DNA of 64,000 bases, from contig NC_015957.1 of the NCBI RefSeq assembly GCF_000147815.2, forward strand, positions 6,386,001-6,450,000. Direction: 5' to 3'. Source of the DNA: Streptomyces violaceusniger Tu 4113. Its GTDB lineage: Bacteria; Actinomycetota; Actinomycetes; Streptomycetales; Streptomycetaceae. Position numbers and translations under genes: made by a program. The notes beneath the pieces were generated by a model. The model searched no databases, was not told where the DNA came from, and saw only the letters and a list, made by a program, of their open reading frames with translations. This document shows, piece by piece, positions 17,567-26,010 of this stretch; position 1 is the stretch's first letter; each line of letters starts with the position of its first letter.

Positions 17567-18864
17567 CGTCCGCGGACGAAACTCCGGTGCGCGTCGGGGT
17601 GTTCGGCCTGCTCGGCTCCGGCAACCTCGGCAACGACGGTTCGCTGGAGGCCGTCCTCGGGTACCTCCGCGCCGAGCACCCGGAGGCGGTCGTGGACGCG
17701 CTGTGCGGCGGACCCGAGGCCGTGACGACCCGGTTCCAGATCCCCGCGACGCGGCTGCACTGGTACCGCGGGGAGTACCGGACCGCGTCACGTGCGGGCG
17801 CGATCGCGGGGAAGGGCCTGGGCAAACTCGTCGACGTCTTCCGCACCGCCGCCTGGGTGCGTCGGCACGACGTGGTGATCGTGCCGGGCATGGGCGTCCT
17901 GGAGGCCACACTGCCGCTGCGGCCCTGGGGCTTCCCGTACTCGCTGTTCCTGCTCTGCGCGAGTGGGCGGCTGCTCCACACCCGGGTCGCGCTGGTCAGC
18001 GTCGGCGCCGCCGAGATCGGCAACCGGCCCACCCGGGCGCTGGTGCGCTGGTCGGCGCGGCTGGCCGCGTACCGGTCGTACCGGGACGCCCGGTCCCGCG
18101 ACGCGATGCGGGCGATGGGCGTGGACACCGCGCGCGACGAGGTCTACCCGGACCTGGCATTCGCCCTGCCGACGCCGCGGGAATGGGGTATCCCCTGCTC
18201 GGAGCCTGGCGGAGAGCTTGGAGAAGCGCCCTCGGGCTCGCCGGGCCCGGTCTGCGTCGGTGTCATGGACTTCCACGGCGGCAACGACGACCGTGCCCGG
18301 GCCGATGAGATATACCGGCGCTACCTCGACGGGACGATCCGGTTCGTCCGTGCGCTGGTCGAGGAGGGCAGGCCGGTCCGGCTGCTCACCGGCGACGAGT
18401 GCGATGCGTCGGTGGTCGCCGCGATCCTCGACGCGGTTGACTCACCGCTGGTCACCGCTGCCGAGCCGTCCTCACTGGCCGACCTGATGAACGAGATGGT
18501 GGCTGCCGACACCGTGGTGGCGATCCGGTACCACAACCTGATCTGCGCGCTGAAGACCGGCACGCCGGTGCTCGCCCTCAGCTACGCGGCGAAGAGCGAC
18601 GCGCTCATGGATCGGATGGGCCTCGGCGCGTACTGCCACCCGGCGCGCGAGGTCGACGCCGACCGGCTGCTCGAGCAGTTCCGGGCGTTGGAGAAGCGAT
18701 CGGCCGAGCTGCGGCAGACCCTCACCGAGCGGAACCTGGCCGCCGCCCGGCAACTCGGGCAGCAATTCGCCGCCTTGACCGCGGCCCTGTTCCCGGCGAC
18801 CGACCACGACCACGACCACGACCACGCCCGCGCCCGCGCCCGCGCCCGCCAGGAGGCTCCATGA
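17563..18864 (+). CDS. Polysaccharide pyruvyl transferase family protein
   Basis: 433 aa with the family start GLLGSGNLGND (about 14-24) and a C-terminal half with VVAIRYHNLICALKTGTPV. These enzymes add pyruvate ketals to sugars from PEP, giving acidic polymers. Two oddities stand out. Residues near 207-228 are encoded by dispersed repeat copy B, read in a different frame from copy A. The C-terminus is (Asp-His)4(Ala-Arg)4 from hexanucleotide repeats. Both are in frame. It overlaps the next ATG. Confidence 0.87.
   Translation: MTSADETPVRVGVFGLLGSGNLGNDGSLEAVLGYLRAEHPEAVVDALCGGPEAVTTRFQIPATRLHWYRGEYRTASRAGAIAGKGLGKLVDVFRTAAWVRRHDVVIVPGMGVLEATLPLRPWGFPYSLFLLCASGRLLHTRVALVSVGAAEIGNRPTRALVRWSARLAAYRSYRDARSRDAMRAMGVDTARDEVYPDLAFALPTPREWGIPCSEPGGELGEAPSGSPGPVCVGVMDFHGGNDDRARADEIYRRYLDGTIRFVRALVEEGRPVRLLTGDECDASVVAAILDAVDSPLVTAAEPSSLADLMNEMVAADTVVAIRYHNLICALKTGTPVLALSYAAKSDALMDRMGLGAYCHPAREVDADRLLEQFRALEKRSAELRQTLTERNLAAARQLGQQFAALTAALFPATDHDHDHDHARARARARQEAP
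18182..18228 (+). repeat. Intragenic dispersed palindromic repeat, copy B
   Basis: A 47 bp unit starting with the same 20 bases as copy A (AATGGGGTATCCCCTGCTCG) and ending in GAGAAGCG. Here it is translated in another frame, giving EWGIPCSEPGGELGEA in the pyruvyl transferase. Two copies 3.4 kb apart in one operon, both inside genes and both frame-preserving, point to dispersal of a mobile repeat. Confidence 0.75.
18802..18849 (+). repeat. Compound hexanucleotide repeat (GACCAC)4(GCCCGC)4
   Basis: Four GACCAC units (18802-18825) run straight into four GCCCGC units (18826-18849). They encode (DH)4(AR)4 at the extreme C-terminus of the pyruvyl transferase and end two bases before the AGGAGG ribosome binding site of the next gene. 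Slippage by whole units keeps frame. Confidence 0.9.
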
Positions 18865-19412
18865 AAGCGATCGAAGTCCCGGCGATCACGGGTGCGTACC
18901 TGTTCGAGCCGACGCCGTACGCCGACGAACGTGGCTTCTTCTGCCGCACCTTCGACGCCGATGTGGTCCGCTCGGTGGGCCTCGACCCGGACGCCTTCGT
19001 CCAGGACAGCCTGTCCCGCTCGGTCCGGGGCGTGCTGCGCGGCCTGCATCTGCGCTCCGGAGCCGGTGAGGCCAAGCTGGTGCGGTGCTCGTACGGGAGG
19101 ATCTTCGACGTCGTCGCGGACCTGCGGACGGACTCGCCGACCTACCTGGGCCGGGCCTTCTTCGAGCTGTCCGGCGAGACGCAGAGGACCCTGTACATCC
19201 CGGCGGGGTGCGCGCACGGTTTCCAGGCACTGACCGAAACCGCCGACACCTCCTACCGGATCGATCGCCCGCACGATCCGGCCGAGGACGTGACGATCGC
19301 CTTCGACGACCCGGAGCTCGCCATTCCCTGGCCGCTGCCGATCACATCGATGTCCCAGCGGGACCGGGAGGCGCCGAGCCTCGCCGAGGTCCTGAAGCAC
19401 AGAGGAAGTTGA
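18861..19412 (+). CDS. dTDP-4-dehydrorhamnose 3,5-epimerase family protein (RmlC-like)
   Basis: 183 aa cupin-fold epimerase. Seen motifs are YADERGFFCRTFD, the catalytic-His region RGLHLR and HGFQAL, matching RmlC and its NDP-4-keto-6-deoxysugar relatives. The full-length 3,5-epimerase family size (about 180 aa) is kept. Since the local nucleotidyltransferase looks CDP-type, the substrate may be a CDP- rather than dTDP-linked keto sugar. The start overlaps the previous stop (ATGA) behind AGGAGG. Confidence 0.9.
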   Translation: MKAIEVPAITGAYLFEPTPYADERGFFCRTFDADVVRSVGLDPDAFVQDSLSRSVRGVLRGLHLRSGAGEAKLVRCSYGRIFDVVADLRTDSPTYLGRAFFELSGETQRTLYIPAGCAHGFQALTETADTSYRIDRPHDPAEDVTIAFDDPELAIPWPLPITSMSQRDREAPSLAEVLKHRGS

Positions 19413-19419
19413 GGTCCCC

Positions 19420-20745
19420 GTGGACACCGAAGCGCTTCACCTGCCGCTGTCGCGGACCGCCAACGAGCGGCTGCACGCCATGATCCCCGGGGGCGCGCAC
19501 ACCTACGCCAAGGGCGACGACCAGTACCCCGAGAACCTGGCCCCGGTCATCAGCCACGGCCGCGGTGCCCACGTGTGGGACATCGACGGCAACCGCTACC
19601 TCGAGTACGGCTCCGGCCTGCGGTCGGTCAGCCTCGGCCACGCCCACCCACGTGTGAACGAGGCGGTGCGGCGGGAACTCGACCGCGGCAGCAACTTCGT
19701 CCGGCCGTCCATCGTGGAGGTCGAGGCCGCGGAACGCTTCCTGGCCACGGTGCCGACCGCCGAGATGGTGAAGTTCGCGAAGAACGGCTCCGACGCCACC
19801 ACCGCCGCGGTGCGCCTCGCCCGCGCCGCCACCGGGCGCCCGCGGGTGGCCATCTGCGCCGACCATCCGTTCTTCTCCGTCGACGATTGGTTCATCGGCA
19901 CCACGCCGATGTCCGTTGGCGTTCCGGCGGCGACCAACGAGCTCACCGTGGCCTTCCCTTACGGGGACCTGGCCGCCGCGGAGGAGCTGCTCACCCGGTA
20001 CCAGGACGAGGTCGCCTGCCTGATCCTCGAACCCGCCACCCATAGCGAGCCGCCACTGGGGTACCTCGCCGGACTGCGCGAGCTGGCCGACCGGCACGGC
20101 TGCGTACTGATCTTCGATGAGATGATCACCGGCTTCCGCTGGTCCGAGGCGGGCGCCCAGGGCCTGTACGGCGTCGTCCCCGACCTCTCCACGTTCGGCA
20201 AGGCGTTGGGCAACGGATTCGCCGTCTCCGCGCTGGCCGGGCGCCGCGAACTGATGGAGCTGGGTGGGCTGCGTCACTCCGGCGACCGGGTGTTCCTGCT
20301 GTCCACCACGCATGGCGCGGAAACCCACTCGCTGGCCGCCGCGATGGCCGTCCAGACCACCTATGCCGAGGAAGGCGTCACCGCCCAACTGCACGCCCTC
20401 GGGGCGCGGTTGGCGGCGGGTGTCCGGGAGGCCGCGGCGAGTATGGGCGTCGGCGACCACCTCGTCATCCGGGGCCGAGCCAGCAACCTGGTCTTCGCCA
20501 CCCTCGACGAGAACCGGCAGCCGTCGCAGCAGTACCGCACCCTGTTCCTGCGCCGGCTCCTCGCCGGCGGGGTGCTGGCCCCGTCGTTCGTGGTGAGCAG
20601 CGCGCTCGGCGACGCCGACATCGATCACACCGTCGATGTGGTGGCCGAGGCGTGTGCGGTATACCGGAAGGCACTGGAGGCCGCTGACCCCACTCCCTGG
20701 CTGGCCGGACGACCGGTGAAACCCGTATTCCGCCGCTTGGCGTGA
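19420..20745 (+). CDS. PLP-dependent class III aminotransferase, glutamate-1-semialdehyde aminomutase-like
   Basis: 441 aa, GTG start seven bases after the epimerase. Class III fold with GSDATTAAVRLARAATG, FDEMITGFRW and the PLP lysine in FGKALGNG (Lys261). It resembles HemL but sits in a sugar operon, where such proteins are usually sugar or side-chain aminotransferases rather than tetrapyrrole enzymes. It may install an amino group on the modified sugar or its substituent. Last gene of the operon; its stop lies 12 bp from the convergent PAP2 stop. Confidence 0.88.
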   Translation: MDTEALHLPLSRTANERLHAMIPGGAHTYAKGDDQYPENLAPVISHGRGAHVWDIDGNRYLEYGSGLRSVSLGHAHPRVNEAVRRELDRGSNFVRPSIVEVEAAERFLATVPTAEMVKFAKNGSDATTAAVRLARAATGRPRVAICADHPFFSVDDWFIGTTPMSVGVPAATNELTVAFPYGDLAAAEELLTRYQDEVACLILEPATHSEPPLGYLAGLRELADRHGCVLIFDEMITGFRWSEAGAQGLYGVVPDLSTFGKALGNGFAVSALAGRRELMELGGLRHSGDRVFLLSTTHGAETHSLAAAMAVQTTYAEEGVTAQLHALGARLAAGVREAAASMGVGDHLVIRGRASNLVFATLDENRQPSQQYRTLFLRRLLAGGVLAPSFVVSSALGDADIDHTVDVVAEACAVYRKALEAADPTPWLAGRPVKPVFRRLA

Positions 20746-20760
20746 CGTAACGTAACGTCA
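20743..20760. other. Stop-to-stop near-palindrome between convergent genes
   Basis: The 18 bp TGACGTAACGTAACGTCA is palindromic apart from one mismatched pair. It contains the TGA of the aminotransferase on the plus strand and the TGA of the PAP2 gene on the minus strand. It is too short to be a convincing terminator alone. Confidence 0.4.
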
Positions 20761-21438
20761 GCGACGCTCCCACCGACCGGCGTCGGCCATCCGATCGACC
20801 CGGTCAGCCATCCGGTCGACCAGCCACGCGGTCGCCGGAATCACCGCCAGCGCGGTGCACCAGCCGCCGAGGACGTCGGTCGGGTAGTGCGCGCCCAGGG
20901 CCACCTGCGCCCAGCCCATGGCGGCGCCGGCAACCAGCGCCGCGGCGAGCACGAGTGACGTGCCGGCCGTCCTGCCGAGGCCGAGCCGACCGGTCGCGAG
21001 CAGCGCCACCACGAGGGCGAGCGCGGTGAGGAAGGCGGTGTGCCCGCTCGGGTAGGAAAGGTTGTCGGCGCCGTGGATGGTGCGTCCCACCAGGGACTTG
21101 AGCAGGGTCGCGGTCCCCACGGTCATGCCGGCGCCGACAACGACGAGCACCGCCGCGCGAGGACGCCGAAGCAGCAGGCAACCCGTCACGGTGGCCACGA
21201 CCAGCGTCGCCGCTCCCACTGGCTCCCCCAAGAAGTCCGTGGCCAGAGCGACGTGCCGCCACGGCGACCCCATACCGTCCACCGCCGCCCAGATCCGCGC
21301 GTCCACCATGCCGGGCTTGCTGTCACCGGCAAACCGGACCCCGAGCACGACGACCACCAGCGCGGCGAGAGCCGCGATCGGCCCGAGCCACACGCGCAGC
21401 GATGGGGGCAGCACCGCAGGCGCCGACCGGCCGGTCAC
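20758..21438 (-). CDS. PAP2 family phosphatase (membrane)
   Basis: 226 aa from the GTG at 21438; the frame stays open upstream but that extension is Arg-rich and lacks family residues. It has about five or six helices and the PAP2 triad region: K-S-L-V-G-R, YPSGHTAFLT, and ALGAHYPTDVLGG with the catalytic His. It could act on undecaprenyl pyrophosphate or another lipid phosphate, which would fit lipid-carrier recycling for the adjacent convergent polysaccharide operon. That link is inference; PAP2 proteins are functionally diverse. Confidence 0.85.
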   Translation of the reverse strand: MTGRSAPAVLPPSLRVWLGPIAALAALVVVVLGVRFAGDSKPGMVDARIWAAVDGMGSPWRHVALATDFLGEPVGAATLVVATVTGCLLLRRPRAAVLVVVGAGMTVGTATLLKSLVGRTIHGADNLSYPSGHTAFLTALALVVALLATGRLGLGRTAGTSLVLAAALVAGAAMGWAQVALGAHYPTDVLGGWCTALAVIPATAWLVDRMADRVDRMADAGRWERR

Positions 21439-21847
21439 ACGCCCACCGCGTCCGGTCGGCCTGCGGTAGTGGCCTTCTTGTCTGCCGTGCGCAGCGTCGG
21501 GCGTTGCGCGATGACGCCGCCGCCCTGCCCGCGCAGCGGGACCGCGCCAAGGGCACCGCGTTGCGGGCACCGGTCGCCGATTGCTTCTACCGCCCCGGCG
21601 CAAGCCCGCACTTCATCGTCGAACCCGACCGCGCCGCAACCCCCTGCGTGGCGGCGATTGAATCCCGCAAGCACGAACTGGGCCGGGCCGAATTCCAGGT
21701 CCGCTCCAGCCAGGCGATCCAACGCGAGCCCCCCGTCGTGTCCGACGTCATCCTAACCAACAATCGGCACAAGGAGTCGAAACCACTCCATAAGGAAAGG
21801 GCGGACCGGATCACCCGCGCGCTGCAGCGCAAGGGTGGGGGAAGGAT
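21439..21847. other. Gene-poor stretch, nothing recognised
   Basis: About 400 bp upstream of the PAP2 gene. Open frames exist on both strands but none has a plausible start, ribosome binding site or recognisable family motif. The stretch beyond 21740 is locally less GC-rich (CATAAGGAAAGG and similar), consistent with foreign or decayed sequence. It runs directly into the LuxR pseudogene. Confidence 0.4.
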
Positions 21848-22838
21848 GCTGAAGCACCCCACCGAGCTGCCGGACCGGCATGCTGACGCCCTGCGGGTGG
21901 CCTTCGGGTTGGCCGAGGGCACACCGGACCCGTTCCGCATCGGTCTGGCGGCCCTGGGACGGCTCGCCGCTGCTGCTCAGGCTCGGCCTCGCGCAGAAGG
22001 CGGTCGACGCCACCCTGATCGGTGACATCGGGCAGGCGATCGCCACCACCGCGGAGGAGGCAGCGATCGCCGGCGCGACCGGCACACCCCCGCTGCTCCA
22101 CCACCGGCTACATCTTGCCGCGCTGCGCGGCCGCCGCGACGAGGTTCTCCGCCTGCGCGAGGCGGCCACCGCGGCGCCGACCACCGGAGATCAGGGACAG
22201 GTCACGAACCTGCACTGGACAACAGCCATACTGAACAACGGACTGGCCGACTACCCGACCGCGCCGGCCGCGGCTCGCGAGGCCACCGAGCACGGTGATC
22301 TGTTCCTCGCCGGAGCGGCCCTGCCGGAACTGATCGAAGCTGCGGTCCGTTGTGGGTCCGTTGTGGCGACCACATCACCGCAGCGCAGGCAGTGGACTCC
22401 TTCACCGAGCGCACAGAGGCCGGCGGAACCGTCACCGGCCGGGGAGTCGCGGCCTACTCACGAGGACTTGTGACTGGCGTCGAGGATCACTACCGGGAAG
22501 CCATCGACCTGCTCGCCGAGGGTCCACTCCTCCCCTACCTGGCCCGGGCGCACCTCTTGTACGGCGAATGGCTGCGGCGCGAAGGCCGTCGGCGTGACTG
22601 CCGCGAGCACGTGCGCACCGCCCACGAGCTGCTTTCCAGGGCGGGGCGGAGGCCTTTGCCCGGCGGGCCGCCGGCGAACTGCGCGCCACCGGCGAGAAGG
22701 TCCAGCCCGGCCCGGGCAAACCTACGAGAAGCTGACCATGCAGGAGGTTGCCGTCGCACGCCTGGTGGCCTCGGGTGCCACCTCGAACGAGGTCGCCGTT
22801 GACGCCCACCTGCGCAACATCTTCCGCGTCTCTGGACC
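21848..22838 (+). pseudogene. LuxR/MalT-type (LAL-like) regulator pseudogene
   Basis: Pieces of one LuxR-type AAA regulator are spread over three frames in the right order: LPDRHADALRVAFGLAEG (ATPase region, near 21870), then HLAALRGRRDEVLRLREAA and ALPELIEAAVRCG (TPR region, to about 22360), then ARAHLLYGEWLRREGRR (about 22540), and finally LTMQEVAVARLVASGATS. The final HTH is joined directly to VDAHLRNIF, so the segment normally containing the recognition helix is deleted. Most of the ATPase domain is missing. At least two frameshifts and two deletions make function impossible. Confidence 0.8.
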
Positions 22839-22966
22839 CCGAGCGCGAGGTGAAGCTGAACCGGATCAAGGGGATCCTGGGCTGTTTCCCGGACCGGGTC
22901 TTCGCCTTCGGCGAGTTCGGCCCGCTCGCGATCCGGCCCACCGCCGGCAGTTGCCGAGGGGCCCAG
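22832..22966 (+). pseudogene. IS630-type transposase fragment
   Basis: About 45 codons read DPEREVKLNRIKGILGCF, then DRVFAFGEFGPLAIRPTAG. This matches the DDE-region core of IS630-family transposases (F-x-D-E/Q-F-G-P-L), with the catalytic Asp of FDEFGP replaced by Gly. It abuts the end of the LuxR pseudogene, suggesting the element helped to destroy it. No inverted repeats or other transposase segments are visible. Confidence 0.6.
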
Positions 22967-23074
22967 TGCTTCTTCCTGGCCCCTCGATATCTCTCATGCC
23001 TTGAAGAGTCGTGGCCTTGTTCGTGAGATGTGAGAGCCCGTGATGCTCGGCGAGCGTGCGATAGATTCCCCGCC

Positions 23075-23623
23075 ATGACTGAACCAGGATCCGTCGCCTG
23101 GCCACCTGCCCCGATCAAGACCGAGCGGCTGGTGCTCCGCGAGTCCGAGTCCCGGGACCGTGCGGCGTTCATCGAGCTGTTCACCTCGCCGGAGGTGGGC
23201 ACCTACCTGGGGGGCCCTCGACCGCGTGATGAGTGCGAGCGTGCGTTGCCCGAGACGCCCGAGAGGCGCCCCGGCCTTTTCGTGATCGAGTTCGACGGAG
23301 CGATGATCGGCACCATCGAGCTGAACCGGCGCGACGCGGAGCGTCGGAGTCATGTCCGTCCGGATGCCGGGGAGGCCGAACTCGGCTACCTGCTCCTGCC
23401 GGAGGCATGGGGACACGGGTACGCCGCCGAGGCGTGCGCGGCGGCACTCGACTGGTTCGCCGAAGCGCTTCCCGGCGAGCCGGTGGTGCTCTGCACCCAG
23501 ACCGCCAACGACCGCTCGATGCGCCTCGCGGCGAAGCTGGGGTTCACCGAGGTGCACAGGTACGAGGCGTGGGGCGCCGAACAGTGGATGGGCGTGTGGT
23601 CCCCGGTCACGCCGCCCGCTTGA
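23075..23623 (+). CDS. GNAT family N-acetyltransferase (RimJ/RimL-like)
   Basis: 182 aa from ATG 23075. The N-terminal IKTERLVLRESESRD and the acetyl-CoA loop in LLLPEAWGHGYAAEACAAAL are standard for the RimJ/RimL-type GNAT branch, which acetylates protein N-termini or small-molecule amines. ANDRSMRLAAKLGF completes the fold. It stands alone between pseudogenes, with no operon partner to suggest a substrate. Upstream ATG or GTG codons in frame lack conserved sequence. Confidence 0.88.
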   Translation: MTEPGSVAWPPAPIKTERLVLRESESRDRAAFIELFTSPEVGTYLGGPRPRDECERALPETPERRPGLFVIEFDGAMIGTIELNRRDAERRSHVRPDAGEAELGYLLLPEAWGHGYAAEACAAALDWFAEALPGEPVVLCTQTANDRSMRLAAKLGFTEVHRYEAWGAEQWMGVWSPVTPPA

Positions 23624-24133
23624 GCTCGTGCCAGTCAGCCGCCCGAACCTCGTACTGCGTCGAACGCAGCCGGGCTGATCGGCCGCAACGCCTCCTACGT
23701 CACGAGCGGGTTCGTCGTTCACGACGTACGGCCTCGTATGCGTCGCCGGTGTCCCCTGCTGTCGGGGCGTCCGATGTGGCCCGCCGCGCGTGGGACTCGC
23801 CGAGCCAGATCTGCGGGACGTACCGCTGAACCGTCTCGACCACCGGCCGCCCACCGCGAACGCGAGTCCCACGATCCCGGTGACGGTGGCCTCTCCCTTC
23901 TGTTTGGCGCTGCGGCGGCCGATGCGTATGACCGTGGCGTTCGGGGCGGGAGAGGGCGTGTGCGGCGACGGCATGGTGCGTGAGCTTAGTGGGCCCCTGG
24001 TGGGGTGGGTCATGGCGATGCGGTGCACCCCGAGCCGCGGCTGGTCCTCGTCGGTCGGTCGGTCGGGGTGGGGAGGTAAAGCACGGTGAGCAGGGTGTCC
24101 AAGTCGCTCGCCACAGAACGATCTTGGGGCGAC
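23624..24133. other. Gene-poor stretch; possible minus-strand remnant
   Basis: No complete gene. On the minus strand around 23830-23930 a frame reads VIRIGRRSAKQKGEATVTG and IVGLAFAVGGRW, which looks protein-like, but it then degenerates and I cannot assign it to a family. A short GTCG tandem repeat lies near 24051-24066. Confidence 0.35.
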
Positions 24134-24631
24134 CTACGGGTTCCTGGCGCCCTCGACGTTGAAGATCATCCGGCGCAGCACCTTGAGCGCCGCCACGTAC
24201 TCCTCATCGCTGATGCCGTCGTGGACCACAGCACGAAGTTCGGTTACCAGCTCGCGCAGCCGCATCCTGGCGGCTTCGCCTGCCTCGGTGAGGTACAGAC
24301 GATGTCCGGCGTCGGTCCGCAGCCAGCCGCGGTGCAGCAACTGGGCGACGACACGGGGGATCTCGTGTTGCCCGTCCGCGAGGGGCAATAGCTGGGCGGC
24401 TATCTCGTCGCGGCTCGGCGCCGCAGGCGAGTACTTGACGCTGTTGAGTACCCAGTACTGCGGCTGCGTGACGTCGATCCCAGCCATGGCGTCACGCAGA
24501 TGCCGGGTAACGACCGCGTGAACCTGACCACTCCAGTAGCCGATGGGCTGACTGGCCAGCATGTCGTCGGTGGCAGCCGGATCGGCCGGCGCCTGGTCGG
24601 TGGTGGTGCCGGTCAGGAAGTCCATGATCAC
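24134..24631 (-). CDS. MarR family transcriptional regulator
   Basis: 165 aa. The central winged helix reads TQPQYWVLNSVKYSPAAPSR, then QLLHRGWLRTDAGHRLYLTE, with a long C-terminal helix for dimerisation. ATG 24631 and the in-frame ATG 24625 are both usable. It is upstream of a decayed FAD oxidoreductase on the same strand, with no intact divergent partner, so its original target may be lost. Regulatory ligand unknown. Confidence 0.82.
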   Translation of the reverse strand: MIMDFLTGTTTDQAPADPAATDDMLASQPIGYWSGQVHAVVTRHLRDAMAGIDVTQPQYWVLNSVKYSPAAPSRDEIAAQLLPLADGQHEIPRVVAQLLHRGWLRTDAGHRLYLTEAGEAARMRLRELVTELRAVVHDGISDEEYVAALKVLRRMIFNVEGARNP

Positions 24632-24729
24632 AACGCTACATCCGCGCGCCCGACCTGAACACTGCCGAAGGTCGCATCAACCACCGTCGCGGTGGCGCGG
24701 CGCGTTTCCTCCCCCTCCTGCGCGCACCG

Positions 24730-25306
24730 TCACCATTCGGGACAGCTCGTCTGGTCATCACCGCGCCTGGGCCGTCCCAGGCGCGAGGGCACCCTGAACT
24801 GCTCCGGGGGCGGTGAGGATCGCGTTGCCACGTCGGCGGCGATCTCGCCGATGAGTGGTGCGAACTTGGCGCCGTGCCCCGAGCAGGGTGAGACCAGGGT
24901 GATGCCCGCGGCGCTGTCGACGAGGAAGTCCTCGGTGGGGGGATTGGTGAACAGGCAGGTCGTCTCGGCGTACGGGACTGGGGCCAGTCCGGGAAGGTAG
25001 CGCTTGACGTAGGCCACCACCCGGGCGCGGTTGGCCGCATCCATCAGGCCGTCCTGGTCGGCCGCGGAGGGAAGGATCTTGCCGCCGTTGAACTCCCTGC
25101 CGCGACTTGACAACGAGATCCGCGTAGAACGGGTCCGGGTAGGCGTAGCGGAAGATGCGGGCCGAGCCATCGGAACTGCCGTCCTCGGCGGCCGGGTGCG
25201 ATCGCTCCACGAGGGTGACCTCATGGCCGCGGCGGGCGGGCTGCCAGACCGTGGCCGCACCGGCCAGACCGGCTCCGATCACGAGGTACTTCGACGAACT
25301 GATGGT
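24730..25306 (-). pseudogene. FAD-dependent oxidoreductase (sarcosine/N-methyl-amino-acid oxidase-like) pseudogene
   Basis: The N-terminal FAD site is readable (VIGAGLAGAATVWQPARRG, then GSARIFRYAYPDPFYADLV), as in monomeric sarcosine oxidase and N-methyltryptophan oxidase. After about residue 70 the frame shifts. The C-terminal part continues in another frame with VPYAETTCLFTNPPTEDFLV and SPCSGHGAKFAPLIGEIAAD, the family Cys-containing end. The middle third is missing, total coding length is about half normal and no proper start remains. Clearly inactive. Confidence 0.8.
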
Positions 25307-25380
25307 CGTGAACTCCTGATGCCAGGGTGGCCGGACAGGCGAGCGGACAGGTCAGCGGTCAGGTGTGCGTTCGGGCGGTG

Positions 25381-26010
25381 CTAGGCGGGGGCGGGCGCGG
25401 CATCCGTCGCCGACGTCTCGACGCGCACCCCGGCCACGGTCGCGTCCTGGAGAGTGAGTGGTGTCTCTTCGGCGCCAGGAAGGATGGTGTCGAAACGCTC
25501 CAGCCGTCGGCCGCCGAACACGACGATGCCGTCGAGGACCACCAGAGCGGTGGCGCACGCGGCCGAGACCGACAACTGCGCGTCGCCCCCGAGGAGGTCG
25601 AGGCTGCCGCGGATGCCGCTGCGCACCATGAGGTTGAGCGCCCGCGCCCTGCCGTGAACGGCGGTCGTGGCCACTTCGGCGGTCCCGCCGAACGTGACGA
25701 TCTGGGTGTAACGCAGATCGTGGACGACGCCGTCGATGGACAGTTGAAGGGGCACGGGGGCGGCCGACAGCAGATGGCGCTGCATCCCGGGAAAGGGTGA
25801 GAAGGGGCCGGTGTCCTCGATGTCCGCGAGGCTCAGCCGCCACGTGACCGCCTCCGGGGAACCCGCGGCGGGCTCACGGTGGATCTCGCGGGTCCAGCCT
25901 CGTCCGTTGGCCCACCCCTGTGGTTCGAGCGTGGCCATCGGGATGATGTGTGCGGTGTCCGCCGCCGAGCCGTTTCCCGGTTCTCCGGAGGGCTTCTTCG
26001 GTGATTGCAT
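25381..26010 (-). CDS. HutD/Ves family protein
   Basis: 209 aa bicupin-like protein. Family features are WTREIHREP, WRLSLADIEDTGPFSPFPG, LTLQ near the end and repeated beta strands. HutD proteins are usually encoded near histidine-utilisation or cold-response genes and have no confirmed enzymatic role. The tail is Ala/Pro-rich. ATG 26010 has a GGAG about 11 bp upstream. It lies just upstream of the FAD oxidoreductase pseudogene on the same strand, so the two may once have been co-transcribed. Confidence 0.82.
   Translation of the reverse strand: MQSPKKPSGEPGNGSAADTAHIIPMATLEPQGWANGRGWTREIHREPAAGSPEAVTWRLSLADIEDTGPFSPFPGMQRHLLSAAPVPLQLSIDGVVHDLRYTQIVTFGGTAEVATTAVHGRARALNLMVRSGIRGSLDLLGGDAQLSVSAACATALVVLDGIVVFGGRRLERFDTILPGAEETPLTLQDATVAGVRVETSATDAAPAPA

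Noticed and set aside
24051..24066. GTCG tandem repeat near the MarR gene
   Set aside because: Only about four units of a GC-rich tetramer, likely chance in this base composition.
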